Part shown: in pieces, positions 18,368 to 27,723 of the stretch
Layout of the letters: the number at the start of each line of letters is the position of its first letter
Numbering within the stretch: position 1 is the stretch's first letter
Origin: Pseudoalteromonas piscicida
GTDB taxonomy: Bacteria; Pseudomonadota; Gammaproteobacteria; Enterobacterales; Alteromonadaceae
Reading direction: 5' to 3'
Assembly (NCBI RefSeq): GCF_002744175.1
Contig: NZ_NKHF01000013.1
Span: forward strand, 1-39,068
Length of the DNA: 39,068 nt
The notes under the pieces: generated by a model
Told to the model about the DNA's origin: nothing
Seen by the model: only the letters and a program-made list of their open reading frames with translations
The model's database searches: none
Position numbers and translations under genes: made by a program

Positions 18368-19724
18368 ATTGCACCTCTTCTTGTTGGTTTTTGTACTGTC
18401 TATAGTGTCGCCAGCATAACCACAGTGTTATCATTGCGGCGAGAAAATCAGCGCCTACCAAGGCTACAAAAACTCCTGTTAAATCGAAAATAGACGGCAT
18501 CATAAACATCAAAGGTGTCATCAAAAATATCACTTTCACCCCACTGTAAAAGCAAGCGCGAGCGGCGTCACCCTTAGCTTGATAAAATCCAGAAGCCAGC
18601 AACATCACGCCAAGCAACGGCATGCCCCAAAGCGCCGAACGCAGTACTTGCTCACCAATATCCAGCAATGCTTCGGTTTCTGTAAACCAGTGTAACCATA
18701 GTTTTGGTAAGCCCATTAACACCAAGGTCAACAATAGAGAAAATCCGGTGATCGCAAAAAAAGCAATGCGGGTACAGGTTTTGACTCTATTGATTTTTCC
18801 TGCCGCTAGGTTATAACCCACGATGGTTTGAAAAGCTATCAGCATAGCGATTGCTGGTAGGATAGCAAAGTTAATGATACGGCTTAGCATGCCATGGGCT
18901 ATTACCCACTCTTTACTTGCAAAGGTTAGCAGCTGCACGTTGACTAACGCAGTTTGCCACCCTAAACAACACTGGGTGACCAAAATGGGCATGCCGATAG
19001 CCACTATCGTCAGCCAATCCTGAGGCCGCCAACAAAAACGTACACTGAGCAGCTCAGGAACTTTACGTTTGATGACTACAGCCACTAACAATGCAAAGCT
19101 TTGGGCAACAATAGTCGCATAGGCAGCGCCTGCAACTCCTAGGTTTAACGTCGCAATAAATAGGTAATCAAGTGCTATATTCAATAGTGCAGACACCAAT
19201 AATATCAGCATCATCAACTGCGGTTTTCCCTGCCCTCTAAACATGTCGGCAACGATAGGTAACAACACGCTGGTTACTGCAAATAAGTATAGTGGTTGAA
19301 AATAGCGGATCGCTTCATGTAAAAAGGCAGGTTCAACCTCAAGTAATGACAATAATTCAAGTGGATACAACCATCCAAGTACCAAAAATACGATGCTGAT
19401 CAAACCACCTAGGATGAAACCATGGCCGATCACCTCCGCTGCCTGTTGATCCTTTTTCGCACCGATACACTTTGTCATCGTCGCTGCCATACCAGATGAC
19501 ACCATTGCCGTTATTGCAACTACTAACATTTGTAATGGAAAAACCATGGCAACCGCGCCAAACGCTTGCTCAGAAATATATCGGCTCACAAACCAACCAT
19601 CAACTAGTGCGTACAGGCCAACTATCAACAGGCCAATACCAATAGGTATACTGGTTTTTACAAACAGAGGGAGTATGGGCATTTCTGACAATTGTGCAGG
19701 CCCAATTGGTTTTTTATCTTTCAC
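18351..19724 (-). CDS. MATE family multidrug efflux transporter
   Basis: 457 residues with 12 predicted membrane helices, the normal MATE size. The PLFVKTSIPIGIGLLIVGLYALVDGWFVSRYI start and the internal repeat (a second half starting near GMPILVTQCCLGWQTALVNVQLL) are typical of the DinF/NorM group. The start is GTG at 19724 with a strong GAGG ribosome site 7 bases ahead. Upstream is a promoter region shared with nothing, because the propeller gene ends in the opposite order at 19957 with its own terminator. It probably exports cationic drugs or metabolites with Na+ or H+; the cargo cannot be read. Confidence 0.85.
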   Translation of the reverse strand: MKDKKPIGPAQLSEMPILPLFVKTSIPIGIGLLIVGLYALVDGWFVSRYISEQAFGAVAMVFPLQMLVVAITAMVSSGMAATMTKCIGAKKDQQAAEVIGHGFILGGLISIVFLVLGWLYPLELLSLLEVEPAFLHEAIRYFQPLYLFAVTSVLLPIVADMFRGQGKPQLMMLILLVSALLNIALDYLFIATLNLGVAGAAYATIVAQSFALLVAVVIKRKVPELLSVRFCWRPQDWLTIVAIGMPILVTQCCLGWQTALVNVQLLTFASKEWVIAHGMLSRIINFAILPAIAMLIAFQTIVGYNLAAGKINRVKTCTRIAFFAITGFSLLLTLVLMGLPKLWLHWFTETEALLDIGEQVLRSALWGMPLLGVMLLASGFYQAKGDAARACFYSGVKVIFLMTPLMFMMPSIFDLTGVFVALVGADFLAAMITLWLCWRHYRQYKNQQEEVQFAAIS

Positions 19725-19908
19725 GTTTATCCTCAGCTACCAAATCTTTACCAATAAGATTACTGATGACTGCGACAGATAAATATTCAAATCTTGCTGA
19801 GTTGAAGCGATAGATGAAACTGGTATAAAACTATATTCGTTAATTGCTTGAACGCGTAACTTGAGAAGAACAAAGTGTGTTCGAGCTAGTGTTTACATTA
19901 AAAATAAA

Positions 19909-19947
19909 CTAGCTTACACAACAGTCTAGTTTTGTTGTGTAAGCTAG
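19909..19947 (-). terminator. Strong rho-independent terminator of the propeller gene
   Basis: CTAGCTTACACAACA (19909-19923) and TGTTGTGTAAGCTAG (19933-19947) form a perfect 15-base stem with a 9-base loop. Read on the minus strand it is followed by TTTATTTTT. It begins 10 bases past the stop codon at 19957. Confidence 0.9.
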
Positions 19948-19956
19948 GAGGTAGAT

Positions 19957-21801
19957 TTAAAATGCTTGTTGACCTGTCGCAGGAACAGCACTGCTATCTG
20001 GTAGTTTAAACAACTGACCTTGCTCATTTCCGATGACGAGTTTAACTTCACCCTCAGTTTTGGTTCCTTCAGACCACATTACTTTAAAGTTTCCTTTGCC
20101 ATTATGCACATTCACAACAAAGTTTGCTGTCAACTGTGAGCTTAGTGGCTGTTGGTACATGTCGGCAACTTTTGTCCAGTTTCCTTTTGCACCCGTGGTA
20201 TTTTCAAACACCATAACCTGCTCCTGCCCAGCGTGACCATCACGAGTGTAGGATGCAGGAGTGACGATAGTTGTTTTACCATTATTGCGATAAATTGTTC
20301 CTGAAGTATAAGCATGATCAATGATATCTTTACCGTCTAAGAGAATACGTTCACCATCCCATTGTTGAGTTGCATTAGAGTAGAAGTACCTCGCCAAGTA
20401 AATATCTGAGCTATCGATTTGCGAGCTAGGATATGGCCCATATTCGGTGCCCTGAAGGTTTTCGACACTACGACTTGCACCATAGAGAATATCGACTTTA
20501 CTCGGTGTACCACTAGAGTCTACCTCCATATCTAGCGCTTTTAGATATATTCTTCGGCAAATATAGTTATTAGGCTGTGCCTTTCCTAGTGCCGCATACC
20601 AATCATCGCACCAGTTCGTCTCATTTGTCTGCCCAGTAACTGGGTTATGATATTCCCTCACAGCAACCTGATGAAGCTCCTCTGGTTTGGTAAGACCTCG
20701 GTTATGTACGCCACTATCTAGTAAATTACTTACAACTTTAGTACCTTGAATATTAAACCAGTCATTCCCATCCTTCGAATACATAAAATATAAATTTGTA
20801 CGATTATCGACTGCATATAGAGGATTTCCTTTAAAGGTGCTTTGGTCTTTCATATGCACGTTAAACGCCACCCCAATTGTGCCATTTTTTTCGGTACTGA
20901 TAGAGTAATGCCCTTTTGTATATGTTCCCTTTATGGCAATCAATTTTTTAGGATCTGAAACAATAACACCATTATCAGAAGGTGTGACTGTCGATGCGTA
21001 AATTGCGCGCATATATGACGGACTAGCGTTTTGATCTAAATAGGTTAGAGGTAAATATATAGTATGTATTAGGATGAACTTGTCTCCTACCCACCATGCT
21101 TGAGGATAAGTAAAACCGCGGTGGTGGTCTTTACACAGATAAAATCCAAATTCATTACCAACTAAATCAGGGTCGCAATCAGAATCTAATCCATAGAGTG
21201 GGTACTTTTTACTATAAACCAAAGAAAAAGAGTCTGTATTATAGGGATTGTCACTTTTATATATCAAACCACCCCTTTTCTCATTCCTTCCTGAAATAAA
21301 TACGTAGATATATCCTTCGTTATCTAGATTGATCACCGCATTATCATGTTGGTCAGTGGTCCCTTTAACATGAATGGTTGTTGGCGGATAAAGCACATCA
21401 TTCACATGGTCATATTTACCAACCAAATATGCGATTGGTGGTGTGCTCGTTTGCTTATCTGGCTCTTGGCCAATATAACGCGGATAATACTCGGATTCAC
21501 CATTAACAATAAAGTATGTGAAGTTACCTTGTGTCACTGCCAAAGGGGCATGTTTATTGGATGCTGTCGCAGATGGCCCAGCATACTTATGAAGCGTGTT
21601 GTTTTCATATAAAGGGTTTCCCTGAGCCCTCCATAACCCTTTATAGCGCTGAGTTTGATACCAAGTGCTTGTAGCATCGTGGCCTTTATAATAATTATGC
21701 TGATCATCCCTTGCATCATTGCTATTGAATGCTGCATGAGCTGATAAGCTTAGTATATTTGCTAAAGCGAAAGCTCCAGCCGCTATCATTCTTTTAATCA
21801 T
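19957..21801 (-). CDS. Secreted BNR_4-type beta-propeller protein, possible polysaccharide lyase
   Basis: 614 residues with a signal peptide (about 1-23, AHA-AFNSN) and a start with a good AAGGA ribosome site. The body is a beta-propeller with BNR-like blades: HDNAVINLDNEGYIYVFISGRN (152-173), TYPQAWWVGDKFILIH (231-246), LYFMYSKDGNDWF (around 340-352) and further GKT/VMVF blades. The HDN...GYIYVF block with a downstream TYPQ block marks the BNR_4 family, which includes polysaccharide lyases PL24 and PL25 (ulvan lyases), enzymes that use His and Tyr/Arg in the central groove. H152 is a candidate catalytic residue by analogy. No carbohydrate-binding module or type IX signal is visible. Ulvan or related activity is inference. 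The gene stands alone with a strong terminator. Confidence 0.7.
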   Translation of the reverse strand: MIKRMIAAGAFALANILSLSAHAAFNSNDARDDQHNYYKGHDATSTWYQTQRYKGLWRAQGNPLYENNTLHKYAGPSATASNKHAPLAVTQGNFTYFIVNGESEYYPRYIGQEPDKQTSTPPIAYLVGKYDHVNDVLYPPTTIHVKGTTDQHDNAVINLDNEGYIYVFISGRNEKRGGLIYKSDNPYNTDSFSLVYSKKYPLYGLDSDCDPDLVGNEFGFYLCKDHHRGFTYPQAWWVGDKFILIHTIYLPLTYLDQNASPSYMRAIYASTVTPSDNGVIVSDPKKLIAIKGTYTKGHYSISTEKNGTIGVAFNVHMKDQSTFKGNPLYAVDNRTNLYFMYSKDGNDWFNIQGTKVVSNLLDSGVHNRGLTKPEELHQVAVREYHNPVTGQTNETNWCDDWYAALGKAQPNNYICRRIYLKALDMEVDSSGTPSKVDILYGASRSVENLQGTEYGPYPSSQIDSSDIYLARYFYSNATQQWDGERILLDGKDIIDHAYTSGTIYRNNGKTTIVTPASYTRDGHAGQEQVMVFENTTGAKGNWTKVADMYQQPLSSQLTANFVVNVHNGKGNFKVMWSEGTKTEGEVKLVIGNEQGQLFKLPDSSAVPATGQQAF

Positions 21802-21923
21802 TATATTTCCTTTAGTTTCCCTATGAATTACCTCTAAAAGGCACGCTATAAAATTAAGTTAAAATTGCAAAAAGCTCAATAGACATTTAGTACTAGACAA
21901 TCTAATTTATTCTACATATATCA

Positions 21924-23192
21924 TCATACCGGCAGCGTGATCTCGGCTCGCGCACCTTGATTATTAGCCAAATTACTTAACCGTAACTCTCCTTGCTGAT
22001 TACGAATGATCTCTCTACTCATTACCAAGCCAATGCCTGAACCGTTTGGCTTGGTGGAATAAAAAGGTACAAAGAGATTTGCTAGGTTGTCGATCCCGCC
22101 GCCATTGTCCTCCAAACAGAGCAACCAATCTTGCGCTCTTTGTATGGTAAGCCTAATGCCTTGACGTTTTGATGATTGATTCGCCTGCTCCGCATTATTA
22201 ACGAGATTAATCATAGCTTGCGTTAACTGAGGTTCATCGCAGTAAATGACACCCGAGCTGTGTACGTTGATCACAACCTTTGGAAACAGTGTCCGCCATC
22301 GAGTGACTAATGACTCTACCTCAACGGCTTGCATCTCTACTGGAGGTAATTGGGCTATTTGGGCATAATTTGCCACAAATTGCTGCAAGTGTGCTGCCCG
22401 GCTTTCAATTACCCCAAGCATGGTATGTTGCGTTTCCAAGGGAATAACATCACGGTCTTGCCGCAATGATTGTGCCATCGAATAAACCGGTGTTAAGGAG
22501 TTACACACTTCATGATTTAATACCGAGAGCAGCTTCTGCCACACCTGCTTTTCGTTGTCTCTCAAGGTTTGTTCCACGGAGAAAAACACCAACAACTGAT
22601 AGACTCGTTGGCCTCGGTATAACGGGTGCGAGACGATGCTATATCGTGCGCTCTGTTGTTGCAATTGCCACTGTTTATCGACGTAACTCAGAGACAAAGC
22701 AGAAGCATGTAAACCATGCAATGTTCCTTCAGGATAAACTGCAGACATGGCACGGTTGGCAAAGTAAACATGCTGATGTGCATCAAGCACCAAGATAGGT
22801 AGCGTCAGTTCACTGATGAAATTAAAAACAAAGGCCTCGTTTTGCCCATATTCTTGCCGCCTTTGTTTTAATCGCTCTACAGCCGACTTGACCTCCGCTT
22901 TAAGCGCTGCAACCCGACCTCGGTGATAAGTAGCCAACTGCCATACGCTCAACTCTTCATTGGTTATGCTATCAAGTTGCACGGCCAGATTATCTAGCAC
23001 TAGCATCACCTTTTTATAGCTGTAGTGAAGTGCCAGTAACGACGGCATTAGCACTCCTATAAACAGGGTCATCGCGCTTAAAAACGTCAATTCAAAATAA
23101 AAAATGATCCCCACCACTAGCAACACTAATGTAGTTAAGGGGACGGCAAACCCAAGCCATAGTTTTTGCTCGAGCGAAACCAACTTAGCCAT
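21924..23192 (-). CDS. Sensor histidine kinase (NtrB-like) of the exporter operon
   Basis: 422 residues: two membrane helices at 12-34 and 37-58, with almost no periplasmic loop between them. A helical linker (70-115) and a PAS-like domain (118-205) lead to the kinase. The H-box is LLSVLNHEVCNSLTP with H227; the N-box is MINLVNNAEQA (328-337), then G1 EDNGGGID (361-368) and G2 GSGIGLV (384-390). All catalytic motifs are intact. The tiny periplasmic part suggests a signal from within the membrane, as in LiaS/BceS-type intramembrane sensors. Its start overlaps the response-regulator stop by 8 bases (ATGGCTAA). It is the last gene of the operon. Confidence 0.88.
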   Translation of the reverse strand: MAKLVSLEQKLWLGFAVPLTTLVLLVVGIIFYFELTFLSAMTLFIGVLMPSLLALHYSYKKVMLVLDNLAVQLDSITNEELSVWQLATYHRGRVAALKAEVKSAVERLKQRRQEYGQNEAFVFNFISELTLPILVLDAHQHVYFANRAMSAVYPEGTLHGLHASALSLSYVDKQWQLQQQSARYSIVSHPLYRGQRVYQLLVFFSVEQTLRDNEKQVWQKLLSVLNHEVCNSLTPVYSMAQSLRQDRDVIPLETQHTMLGVIESRAAHLQQFVANYAQIAQLPPVEMQAVEVESLVTRWRTLFPKVVINVHSSGVIYCDEPQLTQAMINLVNNAEQANQSSKRQGIRLTIQRAQDWLLCLEDNGGGIDNLANLFVPFYSTKPNGSGIGLVMSREIIRNQQGELRLSNLANNQGARAEITLPV

Positions 23193-24519
23193 TTTGATTG
23201 GCCTTTAGGGGAATGTCGTGCTTTTCAATACGCCGATACATAGCAGATTTACTTAAGCCCAAAAAGTCACCAGCCGCGGTTATATTCCCATCAAAATGGC
23301 GAATGGCATTTTCTATCATACGTTTTTCAGCTTCTTCTAAGCTAAGTAACGGCATTTCATACTCTGACGCGTTACCATCAAGGTCAAGATCATCAGCCGT
23401 AATAATACTGTTTGGTGCTAAGATCACCGCACGTTCTATTACATGGGAGAGCTCTCTGATATTGCCAGGCCAACTGTATCTTGCCAATTTTTCCAAAGCA
23501 GAATGACAAAGCGTTCGCTCCCCTTTGGTTTCATTGCCATGACGTTTGGTATGCAATGCTAAAAAGTGGGCCGCCAAACTGGGTAATTCATCAATTCTCG
23601 CGCTCAATGGTGGAACCGTTAACACCACAGTATTTAAGCGGTATAGTAAGTCTTGTCGGAATAGTCCAGCTGCCACGGCTTCAGATAAATCGAGGTTAGT
23701 CGCTGATATTATTCTTGCGTTACTTTTATTTGTTTTTGAGTCTCCCAACACTTCATATTCGCCACTTTCCAGTACTCGAAGTAGTTTGGCTTGTAATGTC
23801 ATCGGCAAACTACCAATTTCATCAAGAAACAAACTACCATTTTCAGCCATTTCAAAGCGCCCGGTTCGATTTAATTTAGCATCGGTAAACGCCCCTTTGC
23901 GATGACCAAATAACTCACTCTCAAATAACTCAGTTGGGATTGCCGCCATATTTACACTAACAAAGGAGTGCTCCCGTCGCGGACTATTATCATGGATAAA
24001 CTTTGCCAACCGGCTTTTGCCGCTGCCACTTTCTCCCAAAATAAGTACATTGGCATCCGTTTTGGCAACACGTTGTGCCTGTTGCAGCATAGTTGTTGTT
24101 ACTGCACCTTGTGATGCGGTGTGTGGCTGCAACTCAGCCTGTTGATGCATGTGAGTGTAACGCTTAACTGTTTTCAGTAGCCTTTGGTTTTGCCAAGGTT
24201 TTTCGATTAGATCGCATGCACCGAGCTGCATCGCTTGCACCGCTAACTCTACTTTCGCCCATGCTGTGATCACAACAACAGGCACAGTTATTTGCGCTTG
24301 CCGTAACCAAGTTAGAAATTGCAACCCTTCCTTACCCGATGTAGTGTCTTTGTTGAAATTCATATCGAGTAAAATCAGCTCTACAGACTGCGCTGCTAGT
24401 ATCTCTTTCGCCTCATCAGGATGGGCGGCTTCAATACTGGTAAAGCCATGGTTTTGCAGCAAAATTGTCGCCGACATTCTTACGTCAGGGTTATCTTCAA
24501 TGATTAAAACTGATGTCAT
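23185..24519 (-). CDS. Sigma-54-dependent response regulator (NtrC family)
   Basis: About 444 residues in three domains. The receiver (about 1-120) has phospho-acceptor Asp about 52 in LILLDMNF, T about 86 and K about 108. The AAA+ domain has Walker A GESGSGKS (about 162-169), the sigma-54 contact loop as GAFTDA (about 209-214) and Walker B LFLDEI (about 230-235). A C-terminal Fis-type HTH reads GNITAAGDFLGLSKSAMYRRI. I prefer ATG 24519 to GTG 24522 because the ribosome site AGGA is better spaced. It should activate sigma-54 promoters when phosphorylated by the neighbouring kinase. A matching sigma-54 site sits at the head of this same operon (29013-29028). Confidence 0.9.
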   Translation of the reverse strand: MTSVLIIEDNPDVRMSATILLQNHGFTSIEAAHPDEAKEILAAQSVELILLDMNFNKDTTSGKEGLQFLTWLRQAQITVPVVVITAWAKVELAVQAMQLGACDLIEKPWQNQRLLKTVKRYTHMHQQAELQPHTASQGAVTTTMLQQAQRVAKTDANVLILGESGSGKSRLAKFIHDNSPRREHSFVSVNMAAIPTELFESELFGHRKGAFTDAKLNRTGRFEMAENGSLFLDEIGSLPMTLQAKLLRVLESGEYEVLGDSKTNKSNARIISATNLDLSEAVAAGLFRQDLLYRLNTVVLTVPPLSARIDELPSLAAHFLALHTKRHGNETKGERTLCHSALEKLARYSWPGNIRELSHVIERAVILAPNSIITADDLDLDGNASEYEMPLLSLEEAEKRMIENAIRHFDGNITAAGDFLGLSKSAMYRRIEKHDIPLKANQNG

Positions 24520-24538
24520 CACTTCCTACTTTTTGTTT

Positions 24539-24558
24539 GTTTGGGCTTACGCCCAAAC
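24539..24558. terminator. Hairpin between the permease and response-regulator genes
   Basis: GTTTGGGC (24539-24546) and GCCCAAAC (24551-24558) form a perfect 8-base stem with a TTAC loop, just past the permease stop. The T-run lies on the plus-strand side, so on the transcribed minus strand it is not a classic terminator. It may instead lower expression of the regulator-kinase pair or stabilise the exporter mRNA. Confidence 0.4.
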
Positions 24559-24560
24559 TT

Positions 24561-26990
24561 TTACTGCCTCAGTACTTTCATGGGAGTCGCATTGATTAGC
24601 TGTTTCATCGGATACACAGAAGAAGCCAATGCAAAAACAAGCAAGGTCACCACCACAGCAATCAGCCAACTGGGCTTAATCAACACCCATTCGGTTGATG
24701 GCAAGCTCAGATAAACCCCTGTTACGGTAATCACCGCCGCCACCATTGCTGTGATAACGGGGGCTAGAGTATCCGATAATAGCAATCGATATAAACGATG
24801 TTTTTTCGCCCCCAGCGCCATGCGCATGCCGTATTCATATCGTTTTTGCTGCAAACTATAGCTAAGGACGCCATAAATACCGACACCAGACAACAACAAG
24901 CTAAAAACACACAGTGCAAGACTCAGCTGTAACGTTAGACGCGCTAGATAAGTCAGTTTATGGTATGCCTTAGTTAAATCCGAAAACCGCCATATTCCGG
25001 CTTGGCTATTAACCGCCTGAATGGCGTCTTGGACTTTTGCTCTAGTAAGCACTGTACCGCGCTCCATTTCAATGATAAATGGGTAGCCCAAAGGGAGCGC
25101 TGGCAACCAAACAGCTTTGCCTTGCAGCTCATTGTAGCGGCTCGGGTGATTAAAGTTTTTTGAGATCCCCACGACTTCCGCTGGGACATCAGGGTTAAAA
25201 ATAAAATAGGTCTCGCCAATCACATTGCCATCGGGACTTAATACATTTGCCGCAGCCTCAGACACGATGACCTCTTCCTTATTTCCCCGAATTGCCGCTT
25301 CACTAAAAGTGCGCCCGGCGATGAGTTCAAGCCCCGTTAACTCGAAGTAGTCTGGCCCAACATTACCTCTCACCATACTTGGCGTCCATCCCCCGGCCAT
25401 ATCTCGCATCGCCACCACAGGCACGTCACTTTGTAATGGACTATCACCGTGAGCAACATCCACTACCCCAGAGCGTGTTTTCAGCGCCTGTTTAAAGCGT
25501 TCAATATTGTTGTAACGCTCTGAAAATGGGGTTGGATCGGCAGGAATGTGCAACACCACACTGTACATATTATCCAATTTGGTGCCCAGCGGTCGCAACA
25601 GGGTATCGACACTTTTGCTCAGTACTAACGTCGCACCAAGCACAAGCACAGTGGTAAAAAACAGCTGTACCGCAACTAAGCTTTTTGTCATTGTCTGGCT
25701 CACCGGTTTCACGCTACCTTTGCCTGATGACTGCATGCTTTGTCGTAGTTGGTTAAAGTTCACCATGCGTGATGTAACAAAAGCAAACAACAGCGCCAAT
25801 AAAAATACAATGAGTACAGCGCTGAGTAAAACAGTTGTATCTAATGAAAGCGTATCGATCAGCGGCAAGTAACCATGGGTAAATGATTTCACGAAGCGCA
25901 GCTCCCATGCTGCAATGAACAGCCCGATGACCACGGCACTTGATACTAACAGTAAGGCCTCTAATAAAATCCCACGGAATAACACTTTGCGCTTAGCACC
26001 CAGCATAGCCTGTAGCGCGAGTTGCTGCTGAATCGTGTTTGCCCGTGAAATAAATAAGTTGCTGACATTAAAAATAGCGATAAGGACTAAGCAAACTACA
26101 CTTAACAGCACAATAATTGCTAGCTTATCATGTTCTGCAACTTCAACATCTCGATATAAACGCACCACAGGTTCAATATCCAGTAATGTTTCATCTGCTG
26201 ACTTCCATTCGCTCTGGTGTGCTTGTACATTTTGATAGAGCTGCTCAGCGAGTACATCCTGACTACCAGACTCAGCCAATATCGCCAGCAATTTCAAACT
26301 GTTTTGTCTGCTGGTCCACGGGTGATACTCGCCACGTTGGTCGCCAAAAAAACGCTCATCCTCAGAAAAACTCAACCACAATGATCCCTCTCCTTGATTC
26401 AAAAAATACGGGTCTGAATATGACTGAGCAGCTACCCCAACGATGGTGTAAAACCGCCCTACTATGCGCAGGCTCTCACCAAGCACATTGGCGTCACCAT
26501 TAAAGTACTGTTGCCACAGTTTATAAGAAATTATAACTTCTGAGTTCTTCTGATTAATATTACTGGTCGGCGTAAGGTAGCGGCCTAACGCTAGCGGCAT
26601 CTTTATCATAGAGAAGTAATCGTCGCTGACAAAAGTCAGTGCAAGTTTTGGTGCGCCAGCGAGGTTTTCGACCACATCTGAAAAGCTACTTACCACAGCT
26701 CGCTTTTGATAAAGCGCAGAGGCCTGTCGCCAATTCAGCATATTTTGGAAGCTTTGAAAGCCGCGAGACTCCCTATCTTGATACTTGTTGTTTTGCTCTA
26801 TCACGACAAAACGCGACTCGCTCTCAATATCTAACGGTTTTATAAAGAAACCGCTAAACAAACTTAACGCAACAAAAAAGCAGCTTAATGTAAGTGCCAG
26901 CGTTAGGACTAAAGTAATACAAAAACTGGGCACTTGTGCCAAACTTTTAATAGCAAGCGTTGTTTGGCGGCGTAATTGCAACAAGTTCAT
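24561..26990 (-). CDS. ABC transporter permease, MacB/FtsX type with duplicated core
   Basis: 809 residues with an N-terminal helix (about 19-41), a MacB periplasmic core domain (about 50-260) and three FtsX helices (about 285-405). A helix near 435-455, a second periplasmic core (about 475-680) and three more FtsX helices (about 690-800) follow. The last FtsX unit carries the family motif EYGMRMALGAKKHRLYRLLL. This is the eight-helix, two-core architecture of duplicated MacB-type permeases. Such proteins move substrates across the envelope by mechanotransmission, not by a membrane pore. Its ATG overlaps the ATPase stop (TAATG), so the two are translationally coupled. Substrate unknown. Confidence 0.88.
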   Translation of the reverse strand: MNLLQLRRQTTLAIKSLAQVPSFCITLVLTLALTLSCFFVALSLFSGFFIKPLDIESESRFVVIEQNNKYQDRESRGFQSFQNMLNWRQASALYQKRAVVSSFSDVVENLAGAPKLALTFVSDDYFSMIKMPLALGRYLTPTSNINQKNSEVIISYKLWQQYFNGDANVLGESLRIVGRFYTIVGVAAQSYSDPYFLNQGEGSLWLSFSEDERFFGDQRGEYHPWTSRQNSLKLLAILAESGSQDVLAEQLYQNVQAHQSEWKSADETLLDIEPVVRLYRDVEVAEHDKLAIIVLLSVVCLVLIAIFNVSNLFISRANTIQQQLALQAMLGAKRKVLFRGILLEALLLVSSAVVIGLFIAAWELRFVKSFTHGYLPLIDTLSLDTTVLLSAVLIVFLLALLFAFVTSRMVNFNQLRQSMQSSGKGSVKPVSQTMTKSLVAVQLFFTTVLVLGATLVLSKSVDTLLRPLGTKLDNMYSVVLHIPADPTPFSERYNNIERFKQALKTRSGVVDVAHGDSPLQSDVPVVAMRDMAGGWTPSMVRGNVGPDYFELTGLELIAGRTFSEAAIRGNKEEVIVSEAAANVLSPDGNVIGETYFIFNPDVPAEVVGISKNFNHPSRYNELQGKAVWLPALPLGYPFIIEMERGTVLTRAKVQDAIQAVNSQAGIWRFSDLTKAYHKLTYLARLTLQLSLALCVFSLLLSGVGIYGVLSYSLQQKRYEYGMRMALGAKKHRLYRLLLSDTLAPVITAMVAAVITVTGVYLSLPSTEWVLIKPSWLIAVVVTLLVFALASSVYPMKQLINATPMKVLRQ

Positions 26991-27712
26991 TACCCAGCCT
27001 CCGACACTGCGAGTGTTTGATTGGCCGTATTTTTTGACACCAACACTCCATCTAACAACTGAATTTGCTGCTTTGCATAACCTGCATACCGGTTATCGTG
27101 TGTTACCATACAAATGGTGGTGCCTTGTTCATTAAGTTTACCAAGCAAGGCCATCACGGCATCACCATTTTTTGAATCTAAATTACCTGTCGGTTCATCC
27201 ACCAGCAAAATACTGGGCTCCCCAGCAAGTGCTCGGGCAATCGCAATACGCTGCTGTTGACCACCCGACAACTGATTAGGTTTGTGCTGCGCACGATGAG
27301 ACATTTCTACTTGTTTAAGTGCAGACAATACTCGACACTGGAGTGCTTGCTTCGTTAATACGGGCTCTCTGTAGTGAAGCGGCAAAGCGACATTGTCGAA
27401 TACCGTTAATCCTTCAAGAAGATTAAAAGACTGAAATACAAACCCGATATGCAAGTTTCTTAGCTCTGCCTGTGTATCGGCATCCAAAGAGGTTGTTTCG
27501 ACGCCTTGGATCCGATAGCTACCCGATGTGATGTCATCTAGTAGTCCTAAAATACTGAGCAAGGTTGATTTGCCTGAGCCGGATGGCCCCATTATCGCGA
27601 GATAATCGCCTTGTTGAATTTCAAGGTCGATGTTACTAATTGCGTGAGTTTCAACGTCTTCACCATAGTATACTTTGCTCACTTGGTGTAATGCCAAAAT
27701 TGGGTTGTCCAT
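26990..27712 (-). CDS. ABC transporter ATPase (MacB/LolD type)
   Basis: 240 residues with Walker A GPSGSGKST (42-50), Q-loop in FVFQSFNLLEGLTVFDNVALPL, signature LSGGQQQR (148-155), Walker B ILLVDEP (168-174) with GNLDS, and H-loop MVTHD. The FNLL..LTV..NVALPL segment is the mark of the MacB/LolD subgroup, which powers FtsX-type permeases. It is 11 bases after the adaptor gene and coupled to the permease. It is cytoplasmic and drives the exporter by ATP hydrolysis. Confidence 0.92.
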   Translation of the reverse strand: MDNPILALHQVSKVYYGEDVETHAISNIDLEIQQGDYLAIMGPSGSGKSTLLSILGLLDDITSGSYRIQGVETTSLDADTQAELRNLHIGFVFQSFNLLEGLTVFDNVALPLHYREPVLTKQALQCRVLSALKQVEMSHRAQHKPNQLSGGQQQRIAIARALAGEPSILLVDEPTGNLDSKNGDAVMALLGKLNEQGTTICMVTHDNRYAGYAKQQIQLLDGVLVSKNTANQTLAVSEAG

Positions 27713-27723
27713 TTGCTTTTCCT

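Noticed and set aside
23880..23910. GAFTDA in place of GAFTGA in the sigma-54 regulator
   Set aside because: This variant is common among NtrC-like proteins and does not imply loss of function.
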